In this document: in pieces, positions 57,087 to 64,000 of the stretch
How positions within the stretch are numbered: position 1 is the stretch's first letter
Layout: every line of letters starts with the position of its first letter
NCBI GenBank assembly: GCA_036268425.1
Contig: DATAUE010000062.1
Coordinates: 1 to 64,000 of the forward strand
Source of the DNA: DATARH01 sp036268425
GTDB taxonomy: Bacteria; Pseudomonadota; Alphaproteobacteria; ATCC43930; CGMCC-115725
Direction of reading: 5' to 3'
DNA length: 64,000 nt
The notes under the pieces: model-generated
Databases searched by the model: none
The model's input: only the letters and a program-made list of their open reading frames with translations
Told to the model about the DNA's origin: nothing
Position numbers and translations under genes: made by a program

Positions 57087-57532
57087 GACAGCGCCGACAA
57101 CACCTGCTGCAACGCCGCCGCGTCGACCGCACCGGTGATCCGCAGCTTGACCCCTGAGCGAAGCTCCACCTCGATCGTGCCGCCCACCGGCCGATCGGTT
57201 TCCGAAAGTGCCGGCGCCGGATCGCAGGGTGCGCAGGCCGCCGCAACCTCTCTAACCGGCGGCGCCACCATCACCGGCGCGAACCCCATCAGCTCGCCGG
57301 TACGAAACTGCCGCCGCCAAGTGTAAAGCTGGCCGCTGCTGATCCCGTGCATCCGGCACGCCAGCGATGCCGACGATCCTGACGCCACGCTCTGCGCCAA
57401 TATCCGCAGCTTCTCCTCGACGCTCCAGCGCCGCCGCCGCTCCGGCCCCGCGAGAACCTCCCCACGCACCTCCCGAGCCCTCGTACGAGTACTCCGGAGG
57501 TCCTCGCTATCAATCAGTTCGCCGTCATCCAT
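57083..57532 (-). CDS. tnpA: IS66 accessory protein TnpA
   Basis: A 149-aa IS66 Orf1/TnpA with a helix-turn-helix region (RRRWSVEEKLRILAQSVASGSSASLACRMHGISSGQLYTWRRQF). ATG 57532 is preferred to a start 33 nt upstream. It is the first gene of the element, reading inward from the right inverted repeat, and appears intact. Confidence 0.9.
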   Translation of the reverse strand: MDDGELIDSEDLRSTRTRAREVRGEVLAGPERRRRWSVEEKLRILAQSVASGSSASLACRMHGISSGQLYTWRRQFRTGELMGFAPVMVAPPVREVAAACAPCDPAPALSETDRPVGGTIEVELRSGVKLRITGAVDAAALQQVLSALS

Positions 57533-57860
57533 CGTCCACCGCCAAAACCAAAGCGGCAGAATCACGCTCAGCGTGCCGTCAGCAAGACGCCCCTCAGCTG
57601 ACGCTTACGATCAAGACGTTGGATGCGACGATGGTGAGCCTCTGGTAGCCCGCCGCGGTTTCAATCGGACGATCGTCGCGCTCGCCAACAAAACAGCGCG
57701 TATCGCCTGGGTGTTGCTGAACAGAAAGGAGGCGTATGCCGCTCCCTCACATAGAGCGTGGGATCGCCTCTATTACCCGCAACACCCATGCAACACATCT
57801 CGATTTAGAATTTATAATCATCAGCTTACGGAAAGCGAGCGAACAGTATCTCCGCTCGCC

Positions 57861-58964
57861 TCACCGGGTGAGTTGGGGCATTCGGCCCATAGACCGAAGC
57901 ACCTCCGCGATCTGATCAAGTGCTGTTGCCTCAGGCTGAACCGGGATTGCGAGCGACCGCATAAGTTCGGCCTGCCGGGTGGCGGTCACCTCCCCATAGC
58001 TAGAGAAGGTCGTTAACACCGTTTCGTGAGACAAGTTCTGGCTCCACGCCTTAAACTCCTCCGGGGTTCGGCAAAGTTGCTCCCCTAGTCTTGCAAGCGT
58101 TTTACGGAAGCTGTGTGGCGGAAAATACGGCATGCCGACCTTGCTGAATGCTGCCTTGAAAATTTTCCGGATCGGCGCGGCCGTGCTCCAATGTTTCCGA
58201 TCGAGACCAGTTGCCTCGAACTCGCCATCGCCGTTGAGCGTCACCTGCGTCGCCGGAAACAGCGGGTCGTTCAGACCCCACAGTTGATCGGCGCTGAGAT
58301 AAGCGATCCAATCCCCGACTATCGTTGCAACCTCGATCCCCACGGGAAAAAACCACACCGTCGAGGTCTTGGAGAACTTCGTCTGCACCTCGCGGGCGTC
58401 CTGAACCACACATGCTTGGTCGAACTGAACGTGCTTAAGTTTCACAGAGGCTACCGCTCGGTCGCGGATTCCGGTTAGCAGCGTGAAAGCAATGACGGCC
58501 CGATTGCGCCGATCCAAAGGTGTCTCGCACGGGGCCGTACGAAGCACATGAATGACCTGCTCGATAGTTGGCGCCGCGGCATCGCGATGCGCCTTAGCTA
58601 TACTCGTGTCTTTCGCTGAGAGATTGAAATACTCAGCATCCGAATAGGCAAGCCGGGATCGAAAGCCCGCCTGGCCCGCCAGCCAGAAGAAGAAGTTGCG
58701 GAGCGCATTCAACGTTGAATGCAGCGTGGACTTGCTGAGTTTGTCGCCCGTCCTGGTATTGAGCTGCTCCGCAAGATACCGTTTGAACCCGACTGCCTGC
58801 TGGGTATGAAATTGCCGGAAGTCGCGAAATCGCGTATATCGCTCATAACGATTCAGCGCTTTGGCAACGCTGTCTAACGATGCCTCACCGCATCGCTTCG
58901 CTTCCCTCAAATAGGTAAAATAGCGGTGCTTGACGCGCTCATTTTCCGGATTGTGAGCTTGCAC
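57861..58964 (-). CDS. Tyrosine recombinase (phage integrase family)
   Basis: A 367-aa site-specific recombinase. A SAM-like core-binding domain (about 10-110, LREAKRCGEASLDSVAKALNRYERYTRF...LNALRNFFFWLA) precedes the catalytic domain: Arg in LLTGIRDRAV (about 175), HSFRK (H-x-x-R, about 300) and a Tyr in TTFSSYGEVTATRQ (about 330). GGGGGAG precedes the GTG start. It is the last gene of a minus-strand run with three small DNA-binding proteins, and its base composition is more AT-rich than the core genes. Confidence 0.85.
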   Translation of the reverse strand: MQAHNPENERVKHRYFTYLREAKRCGEASLDSVAKALNRYERYTRFRDFRQFHTQQAVGFKRYLAEQLNTRTGDKLSKSTLHSTLNALRNFFFWLAGQAGFRSRLAYSDAEYFNLSAKDTSIAKAHRDAAAPTIEQVIHVLRTAPCETPLDRRNRAVIAFTLLTGIRDRAVASVKLKHVQFDQACVVQDAREVQTKFSKTSTVWFFPVGIEVATIVGDWIAYLSADQLWGLNDPLFPATQVTLNGDGEFEATGLDRKHWSTAAPIRKIFKAAFSKVGMPYFPPHSFRKTLARLGEQLCRTPEEFKAWSQNLSHETVLTTFSSYGEVTATRQAELMRSLAIPVQPEATALDQIAEVLRSMGRMPQLTR

Positions 58965-59000
58965 TTCAGATTCTCCCCCGAAGTCACAATTTAGGCAGGC

Positions 59001-59447
59001 TTAAGAGCTATCTCTTATGCGTAATCTCCCCTCCGGAAATCCGATCTCGAGTTCTCCCTGGATGTCGCGGATCCGTCCCAACGCCACCCTCCGATGGATG
59101 AGCACGCCGCACTCCGGGCACAACCCTCGCAAGTTACCGGCCGTGGGCGAGAGCGGAATGTAATCGGCCATCTGTAACGCGGGTATCCTCGGCGCACGGC
59201 ATTTCACGCAATAGAGCTGTCCTGTACCACAACGCTGTCTCGCTTTATTCCGCCTTGACGTCAAAAAGCCGGTCAGGTCGAGCCCGTGTATGAGCACTGG
59301 CCGCTTACTATCGATTGTCGGCAACCCTTTCTTGACCCAAGCGCGCACCGTATTCCGGTGAACTTGCAGCATGCGAGCTACTTCATCTACCGCGTATGAA
59401 CGGTGGATTTTGATAAGACGAGGGTTAGGATTTCGATGTCGCGACAT
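59001..59447 (-). CDS. Helix-turn-helix plus zinc-ribbon protein next to the recombinase
   Basis: A 148-aa protein; ATG at 59447 or 59453. Residues about 14-60 form a MerR/excisionase-like helix-turn-helix (YAVDEVARMLQVHRNTVRAWVKKGLPTID). A C-terminal CVKC...CPEC pair suggests a zinc ribbon (GQLYCVKCRAPRIP, NLRGLCPECGVLIHRR). It may set recombination direction or regulate the module. Located 36 bp upstream of the recombinase. Confidence 0.7.
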   Translation of the reverse strand: MSRHRNPNPRLIKIHRSYAVDEVARMLQVHRNTVRAWVKKGLPTIDSKRPVLIHGLDLTGFLTSRRNKARQRCGTGQLYCVKCRAPRIPALQMADYIPLSPTAGNLRGLCPECGVLIHRRVALGRIRDIQGELEIGFPEGRLRIRDSS

Positions 59448-59463
59448 CGTCATGCGAGGAGTG

Positions 59464-59691
59464 TTAAGTTTTGCTGCCGAAGCCTGCAGCCTCAGCCCCC
59501 GCGAGCGCGACTCGCTCCATATCCTCGACCCATTGAAGCAGGGTCGAGCGTCGCGCGCACAACGTGCTGCCGATCCTGAAAACTGGCAGCCGTTGCGTTT
59601 CGGCAAGGTGATAAACACGTCGTGGCTTTACACCCATAAATCTGGCGATCGACTCAGCGCCGCTAAGTAGGTCAAGGTCATCAGTTCTCAT
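59464..59691 (-). CDS. Small excisionase-like DNA-binding protein
   Basis: A 75-aa protein with AGAGGGA before ATG 59691. Its helix-turn-helix, LLSGAESIARFMGVKPRRVYHLAETQRLPVFRIG, is of the MerR-like excisionase class, with SLT-type tail STLLQWVEDM. Its start overlaps the end of the gene at 59681 by 11 bp, and the next gene begins within 20 bp, so the set forms an operon. Confidence 0.75.
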   Translation of the reverse strand: MRTDDLDLLSGAESIARFMGVKPRRVYHLAETQRLPVFRIGSTLCARRSTLLQWVEDMERVALAGAEAAGFGSKT

Positions 59692-60475
59692 CGTATCCCT
59701 CTTGCATTGGGATGTAATGCAACGGAAGATTGAGCAACTTGCGTACGCAGGCAGTAAGTCCAACGGCAAGGTTGATCGCAATGAAATTGCGACAAACAAG
59801 AGTATCGAGTGATAATAATTGAGAATCCAAATCTTGTGGTATAATAGGTAGAGGCCGATGCGGCCTGTCTTCGGTCAGATGTTCGTCGTCGATAAGCAAT
59901 GAATTACGCGATATTTTTTGTGCATCGATGATTTTTGGAAGGTTGTGATCTTCTGCCATTCCAGCGCCGAACACGAACTGTAGTGGACTGAAGCTCGGGT
60001 AAACCCGCTGTCGTTCTAAATCAATCACTGCAAGGAGAGTGGGGCAATCACCTAATACGTCGGCGTAAACAAACTGACGATCAACAATAATTACTTCGCT
60101 GCCCATATAACGCTTGCCAGGCCAGTAATATTTACCTCTGCGCGAAATCATCGCTTTCAACCGCAAAGCGCCTTCGTCTCGGTCACTCTTAAGAACCGTG
60201 CGGATAATGACAGGATCATAGGCGTAAAGCAGATCGTCTAGTGGAAGGCAATATGTGAGCGTGTGCGCCATTTGAAGGCTAAAGCCCACCTCCACAAATT
60301 GAGCCGTCACGCTTACGCGGAGGGCTTGGCGCGCCGTCCATTGGCGCACTCGCCCTCGGCCACCGCCCGCTTGCGCTGGGGTAACGGCACCCCAGGTGAT
60401 CAGCCGGCGAAGGTTGTCGACGTGCAGATTGCAAGCGCTGGTCACTTGCTTATCCGAAAATAGAGTGTCGTTCAT
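59681..60475 (-). CDS. Hypothetical protein with N-terminal MerR-like HTH, first gene of the recombinase module
   Basis: A 264-aa protein of noticeably AT-rich sequence. Residues about 8-55 look like a winged MerR-type helix (SDKQVTSACNLHVDNLRRLITWGAVTPAQAGGGRGRVRQW). The rest (FVEVGFSLQMAHTLTYCLP, SEVIIVDRQFVYADVLGD, NFIAINLAVGLTACVRKLLNLPLHYIP) matches nothing I know. GAGGACC precedes the ATG. It is divergent from the integrase at 60594 across a perfect inverted repeat. Confidence 0.65.
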   Translation of the reverse strand: MNDTLFSDKQVTSACNLHVDNLRRLITWGAVTPAQAGGGRGRVRQWTARQALRVSVTAQFVEVGFSLQMAHTLTYCLPLDDLLYAYDPVIIRTVLKSDRDEGALRLKAMISRRGKYYWPGKRYMGSEVIIVDRQFVYADVLGDCPTLLAVIDLERQRVYPSFSPLQFVFGAGMAEDHNLPKIIDAQKISRNSLLIDDEHLTEDRPHRPLPIIPQDLDSQLLSLDTLVCRNFIAINLAVGLTACVRKLLNLPLHYIPMQEGYDEN

Positions 60476-60511
60476 TGGTCCTCGATGTAGACGCTATAAA
60501 CATGCGAAGCC

Positions 60512-60535
60512 CATCGCAAGAAAAAACTTGCGATG
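60512..60535. promoter_or_regulatory. Perfect 9-bp inverted repeat between divergent recombinase genes
   Basis: CATCGCAAG, six A, CTTGCGATG, in the 118-bp spacer between the minus-strand module and the plus-strand integrase. It could be an operator for a shared promoter region or the arms of a recombinase or excisionase binding site. Confidence 0.5.
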
Positions 60536-60593
60536 TGCATCTCGTGTATCATACGTTGGCATTCTCTACCAGATTCTCCGGAAAGAGGTTGTC

Positions 60594-61784
60594 GTGGCGT
60601 CACTTCGGAAGCGAATCTTGCCCAGTGGAGAGCTGCGTTGGCTGGTTGACTATCGCGATTCGGCGGGCAAACGACGTGCGAAGCAGTTCCAGACCAAGCG
60701 CGACGCCGATGCGTATATGGTGAAGGCTCGTGCGGAGGTCGCTGCGGGAGTCCATACCGCCGATAGCCAATCGGTCACGCTGGGCGAAGCTGCTGATCTT
60801 TGGGTCGAAACTGGTGATAGGGACCGTCTTGAAGCAACTACCGTTCGGCAGCGGCGACAACACGTCAACCTGCACATCAAGCCCCTCATCGGGGCAACCA
60901 AGCTATCGCGGCTGAACACACCTATCGTGCAGGAATATGTGGATCGCCTCCTTGAGACCCGCTCGCGCGAAATGGCACGTCGGGTGCTCACCAGCCTTAA
61001 GGGGATTCTTGCCGAGGCACAGCGGCGAGGACTTATAGCTCACAATCCGGCAAGCGTTGCCAGGGTTGCCAAACGACGCGGTGAGGGCGAGGAAGGCGAT
61101 GCTATCCATTTGCCGTCGAAGTTGGATCTTCGCGCGATGATTTCCAAAGCTGCCGACCTGTGGCCCATTGTCCGCAAGAGCTCACAAGGGAAGATGATTA
61201 CCTGCTGCTGGCGGCCTTTGATCATCACAGCAATCTTTACAGGGATGCGCGCTAGCGAACTCCGGGGTCTCTCATGGCTTAACGTGGATCTCGACGCCGG
61301 CATTATCCGGGTGCGCCAGCGCGCCGATCGCTACAATAAGATCGGGATGCCAAAAAGCAAAGCAGGGCGCCGCGAGATACCAATGGCGCCGTTCGTCATG
61401 AGCTCGCTTCGAGAGTGGAAACTCGCTTGCCCCGCAACGCCTCTTGACCTTGTATTTCCATCCGAACGCGGGGATGTGCTGTGGCACACTAATCTGTACA
61501 AACAATGCTTCCTTGGCTTGCTAGAGGCCTGCGAGCTGATGTTAACGGTACCAACAAATCAGGGCGAACAACGGCAGCCGCCATACAATTTTCATTCGCT
61601 TCGTCACGCTGCAGCCTCGCTATTCATTGAACAAGGGTGGACTCCGAAAAAGGTACAAAGCGTAATGGGTCATTCATCGATACAGGTGACATTCGACGTC
61701 TACGGACACCTGTTTCCAAGCCCCGACGGCGACGCCGACGCGATGGCACAGATCGAGGCACGGCTTCTCGGTACTCAGCTTTAG
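60594..61784 (+). CDS. Tyrosine integrase (P4-like/phage integrase family)
   Basis: A 396-aa integrase, GTG start with GAAAGAGG upstream. The N-terminal arm-binding-like part is RILPSGELRWLVDYRDSAGKRRAKQF, then a core-binding domain (about 60-165). Catalytic residues: Arg in IFTGMRASELRGLSW (about 227), HSLRHAAASLF (about 340) and Tyr in VTFDVYGHLF (about 374), after GWTPKKVQSVMGHSS. All are present. It is 8.6 kb from tRNA-Gln, but I could not find a repeated tRNA end to define an integrated element. Confidence 0.9.
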   Translation: MASLRKRILPSGELRWLVDYRDSAGKRRAKQFQTKRDADAYMVKARAEVAAGVHTADSQSVTLGEAADLWVETGDRDRLEATTVRQRRQHVNLHIKPLIGATKLSRLNTPIVQEYVDRLLETRSREMARRVLTSLKGILAEAQRRGLIAHNPASVARVAKRRGEGEEGDAIHLPSKLDLRAMISKAADLWPIVRKSSQGKMITCCWRPLIITAIFTGMRASELRGLSWLNVDLDAGIIRVRQRADRYNKIGMPKSKAGRREIPMAPFVMSSLREWKLACPATPLDLVFPSERGDVLWHTNLYKQCFLGLLEACELMLTVPTNQGEQRQPPYNFHSLRHAAASLFIEQGWTPKKVQSVMGHSSIQVTFDVYGHLFPSPDGDADAMAQIEARLLGTQL

Positions 61785-62585
61785 TTGCCTGCCGCGGGGC
61801 ATCGCAGCCGCTCGCGCGGATGAAGCATCACTAGAAGGTCATGGACCGGGCGCTGCAACCCTGCCGCGGCAACGGCATCATGCAAAGCCGACAGAAGCCG
61901 GTCGGCCAATTGACCAATGACGACAGAAGACAAATCGGGAAGGGCCAGCATCGCGGCAACTTGCACCCGAGCTAGTGTCGTTTGCTGATCGGCCAACGAC
62001 GCGCTAGCCAAGACTCGCGTCGCACCCGCCACTGCGACGTCCGGCAGGTCGGGATCGGAATAATAGATGGTCGCTTGAGTTAACTGCGCCCCGAGCAGAT
62101 GCAGCATCGTCTCGGTCGAGCGGAGGGGATCGTCAATTGGGAGAGTAAGGAGGTGTTTCGCCATCGCCCGGTGCAGATCGGACTCCGCTACGCGACGATT
62201 GGGCAACCAGGCACGGATCGTAGCTCGCATCTGCGAATGTGTGATGTTCCATTGTTCGAGAGCGCCTCGGGATCGCACCTGACCGCGGAACAGGCGTTGC
62301 AGATAGGCGAAGCGCAGATCGTCCCACGTCTCTTCCGACGCCGCTGGCAGCACGGCGCGAAAAATCACTCTTTCGCCAGCCGGCGGCACCGATGGCAATC
62401 AGACCCGGAAAAGCCGGGGCGAGAATCGGAAAGCGGCGAGCCGCGTGGTCGAACGCGAAGCGATAGAGGCCGGTAAGGTCGGCTGGAAACTCGGTTACAC
62501 GAGCCAACAGCAGGGCGCGCAACCGCTGCGCCACCGGTAAAGCCGTGTCGTAGTCCCGCTCCACGCGCGCGAGACAGATCGCCAA
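61781..62585 (-). pseudogene. Hypothetical gene, possibly frameshifted
   Basis: Two consecutive frames read like one protein. The first (62585 leftward) gives MAICLARVERDYDTALPVAQ...FPILAPAFPGLIAIGAAG and the second (TTG near 62398, to 61781, 205 aa) gives AGERVIFRAVLPAASEETWDDLRFAYLQRLFRGQVRSRG...LHDAVAAAGLQRPVHDLLVMLHPRERL. A +1 shift near 62370-62385 would join them into about 265 aa. No known family recognised. Its stop overlaps the integrase stop region. It may instead be two genes, so pseudogene status is tentative. Confidence 0.4.
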
Positions 62586-62895
62586 TTGCCGACGAAGCCG
62601 ACATGAGAACCAGCATGACAGAAACTAACCTATTAGAAGAAAAACCGTCCACCAAATCGGGGCAACCTCATATTGCGCGATGTCTTGGACGACTGGACAC
62701 CAGTGAGAAGTCGCTTGACCAGCAGGCAAATCCCGGCAATGTGCTAAAACCTTCAACGGAAGAGGACTTTCGAGTTCTAGTAGAGGTAGGACGGCGATGT
62801 TCACCTTAAGATTAACGGAGAATTATAAATCAAGAAAACCGGTCCAAGTTCTGATTAATTGGAATATTTCTTAAGTTACTTGTGGAATTGAAGTG
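62586..62895. other. AT-rich intergenic stretch before the PAS sensor gene
   Basis: A 310-bp interval clearly richer in A+T than the core genes. A 68-aa frame at 62603-62809 (plus) has no recognisable features and is unlikely to be a gene. The region 62810-62895 has AT-rich promoter-like sequence directly upstream of the PAS gene. No hairpin terminator seen. Confidence 0.35.
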
Positions 62896-64000
62896 ATGTC
62901 TGAGAACGAGTTGCACATTAATGAGCGCCAATTTCGACAGTTTATTGAGGGCGTCAGGGACTATGCGATTATCATGCTCGATCCGACGGGTCGGATCATC
63001 AGTTGGAATGCCGGCGCAGAGCGGCTAAAGGGATACCGAGAAGCCGAGATTCTCGGCCAATCGATGGAACGCCTTTATCCTCCGGAAACGGTTGCCGCTG
63101 GCACGCCGGCCCGATTGCTGGCGAAGGCAGCGGCCGAGGGGCGCTGTGAAGATGAAGGCTGGCGCACGCGCAAGGACGGTACGCGCTTTTTTGCTAATGT
63201 GGTTGTGACGGCACTCCGTGATGAAGCCGGTGAATTAATCGGTTTTGCAAAAGTTACCCGCGACATTACCGAGCGCCGGGAGGCCGAACGACGCTTACAG
63301 GCTCACAGCGAACGGGCTGAAGCATTACTCGAGGCTGTGCCTGACGCCGTGGTAATTGTGGACCACAACGGCCGCATCATTACCGTGAACGCCCAAACAG
63401 AGGCCGTCTTTCGCTACTCTCGGGCGGAGCTGATCGGTCAGCCAGTTGAAATCCTGATTCCCGAGCGATTGCAGGCCGCTCACATTGCTGAGCGTACAGC
63501 GTACCATCGGGCCCCTGCGGTCCGGCAAATGGGCGCCGGTCGTGATTTGCTCGCGCGCCGTAGCAATGGTGGAGAATTCCCTGTCGATGTCAGCCTCAGC
63601 CTGCTGGCGACGCCCGAGGGAAACCTCATCATCAGTACGATCAGGGATGGAACCCAGCGTAAAGCTGCCGAACTCGCCCTACGCGCCAGCGAGGAGCAAC
63701 TAAAGCGAGCCGAAAATATTGCACGGATCGGCAGCGCATGGTGGGAGATCGGCAGCGGCACGATCAACTGGTCGGACGGACTTTATCGAGTTTATGGTCT
63801 CTCGCGCGATACGTTCAGCCCGTCACAACACAGTCTGGCTCCATTGATCCATCCCGATGACCGCGACCAGTTCATGCGGGATCGGGAGCTAACGGGCCAT
63901 GGTCTTTGTCCGCCACCGTCGGATTACCGGATTATTCGACCTGATGGGACACTACGTCGGCTCTATCGCGAGTTTGCGCCAGTCCTAGACGGAACTGACA
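62896..64000 (+). CDS. Multi-PAS sensor protein (probable histidine kinase), truncated by the window end
   Basis: The frame is open from ATG 62896 to the last base (368 codons). PAS 1 is about residues 8-130 (FRQFIEGVRDYAIIMLDPTGRIISWN, GYREAEILGQSMERLYPPE, RDITERREAERRL). PAS 2 is about 140-260 (LLEAVPDAVVIVDHNGRIITVNAQTEAVF, ELIGQPVEILIPERLQ). A third PAS_3-like fold starts near 275 (WWEIGSGTINWSDGLYRVYGL, IHPDDRDQFM, DYRIIRPDGTLR). The output domain is outside the window; a histidine kinase or diguanylate cyclase is likely. No membrane segment is visible so far. Confidence 0.85.
   Translation, partial: MSENELHINERQFRQFIEGVRDYAIIMLDPTGRIISWNAGAERLKGYREAEILGQSMERLYPPETVAAGTPARLLAKAAAEGRCEDEGWRTRKDGTRFFANVVVTALRDEAGELIGFAKVTRDITERREAERRLQAHSERAEALLEAVPDAVVIVDHNGRIITVNAQTEAVFRYSRAELIGQPVEILIPERLQAAHIAERTAYHRAPAVRQMGAGRDLLARRSNGGEFPVDVSLSLLATPEGNLIISTIRDGTQRKAAELALRASEEQLKRAENIARIGSAWWEIGSGTINWSDGLYRVYGLSRDTFSPSQHSLAPLIHPDDRDQFMRDRELTGHGLCPPPSDYRIIRPDGTLRRLYREFAPVLDGTD

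Larger units (their letters stand above)
54439..57608 (-). mobile_element. IS66-family insertion sequence with intact ends and 8-bp target duplication
   Basis: A 3170-bp element. Terminal inverted repeats start GTAAGCGTCAGCTGA at both ends and match at 20 of the first 21 bases. The flanks GATCAAGA (54431-54438 and 57609-57616) form a perfect 8-bp target duplication, standard for IS66. Genes on the minus strand: tnpA, tnpB, tnpC (amber-interrupted) and a pRiA4b ORF-3-like passenger. Crisp ends inside a decayed IS110 make it a later arrival. Confidence 0.95.
53874..57760 (+). pseudogene. Second IS110-family transposase, internally deleted and split by IS66
   Basis: The N-terminus MPMELLAIDLGKRSFHLYGI...VKGSKNDAVDARRF (53874-54160) is shifted out of frame near 54165. 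It continues as DQQDLQSLHRARDRLIYQRTALINHTRGLLAEYGIVLPQG...LGGLDSRIK, where the IS66 element interrupts it at 54438. After the IS66, the same protein resumes as IKTLDATMVSL (57610-57640) and then jumps directly to ARRGFNRTIVALANKTARIAWVLLNRKEAY, so about 150 codons of the catalytic middle are missing. Sequence to 57860 shows nothing further. Confidence 0.85.

Noticed and set aside
62603..62809. 68-aa plus-strand frame before the PAS gene
   Set aside because: No ribosome binding site, motif or coding character was evident in this AT-rich stretch.
1..64000. CRISPR arrays
   Set aside because: No series of regularly spaced direct repeats with unique spacers was seen. The repeats present are palindromic units, IS ends or protein-coding modules.

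Overview
The window is chromosomal DNA from a GC-rich alphaproteobacterium. The evidence is CckA and SciP of the CtrA cell-cycle network, the alphaproteobacterial TauE/TIGR02186 pair, a GcrA-like zinc motif protein, a DUF6456 protein, and the gene order fabD-fabG-acpP-fabF-mltG-yicC-gmk. A Rhodospirillales-like host is my guess; the genus cannot be read from the sequence.

Layout. 1-4078: four genes of a dipeptide/oligopeptide-type ABC importer; its solute-binding protein presumably lies upstream of the window. 4090-11961: an unusual XRE plus winged-helix regulator, then accessory catabolic genes (two luciferase-like flavin monooxygenases, a VOC protein, an NHL-repeat protein, an alpha/beta hydrolase, a SnoaL-like protein and a metallo-beta-lactamase-fold hydrolase). 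12058-35725: a compact phage-derived particle cluster with S24 repressor, GcrA-like protein, DUF6456 protein, terminase subunits, portal, XkdF-type protease, capsid, connectors, tail tube, tail chaperone pair, a 410-aa tape measure, then DUF2460-DUF2163-NlpC/P60 and a split tail-tip protein in gene transfer agent (GTA) order, and lysis genes. It shows no integrase, replication gene or att site. Four genes inside it encode proteins with Sec signal peptides, two of them large beta-helix (pectate-lyase-like) proteins. Four intrinsic-terminator hairpins sit at or just before start codons inside the cluster. Two matching palindromes look like repressor operators. This cluster is the most interesting system here.

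35823-42227 is the fatty acid synthesis block with mltG, yicC and gmk. 42205-45474 (minus) is rsmA-pdxA-surA. 45780-47972 carries a TauE-type exporter, its TIGR02186 partner and a universal stress protein. 48042-51836 carries cckA, dksA and sciP, with a structured leader and a CtrA-like box before sciP. A tRNA-Gln(CTG) follows at 51958.

52323-62600 is a mobile-element accumulation zone. It holds an IS21 fragment, a decayed IS110 transposase, and a second, internally deleted IS110 split by a 3170-bp IS66 element with a perfect 8-bp target duplication. The IS66 transposase has an in-frame amber codon before its last catalytic residue, and the element carries a pRiA4b ORF-3-like passenger. Next comes a four-gene minus-strand module of one tyrosine recombinase and three small DNA-binding proteins, facing a second tyrosine integrase across a perfect 9-bp inverted repeat. 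The window ends inside a multi-PAS sensor gene.
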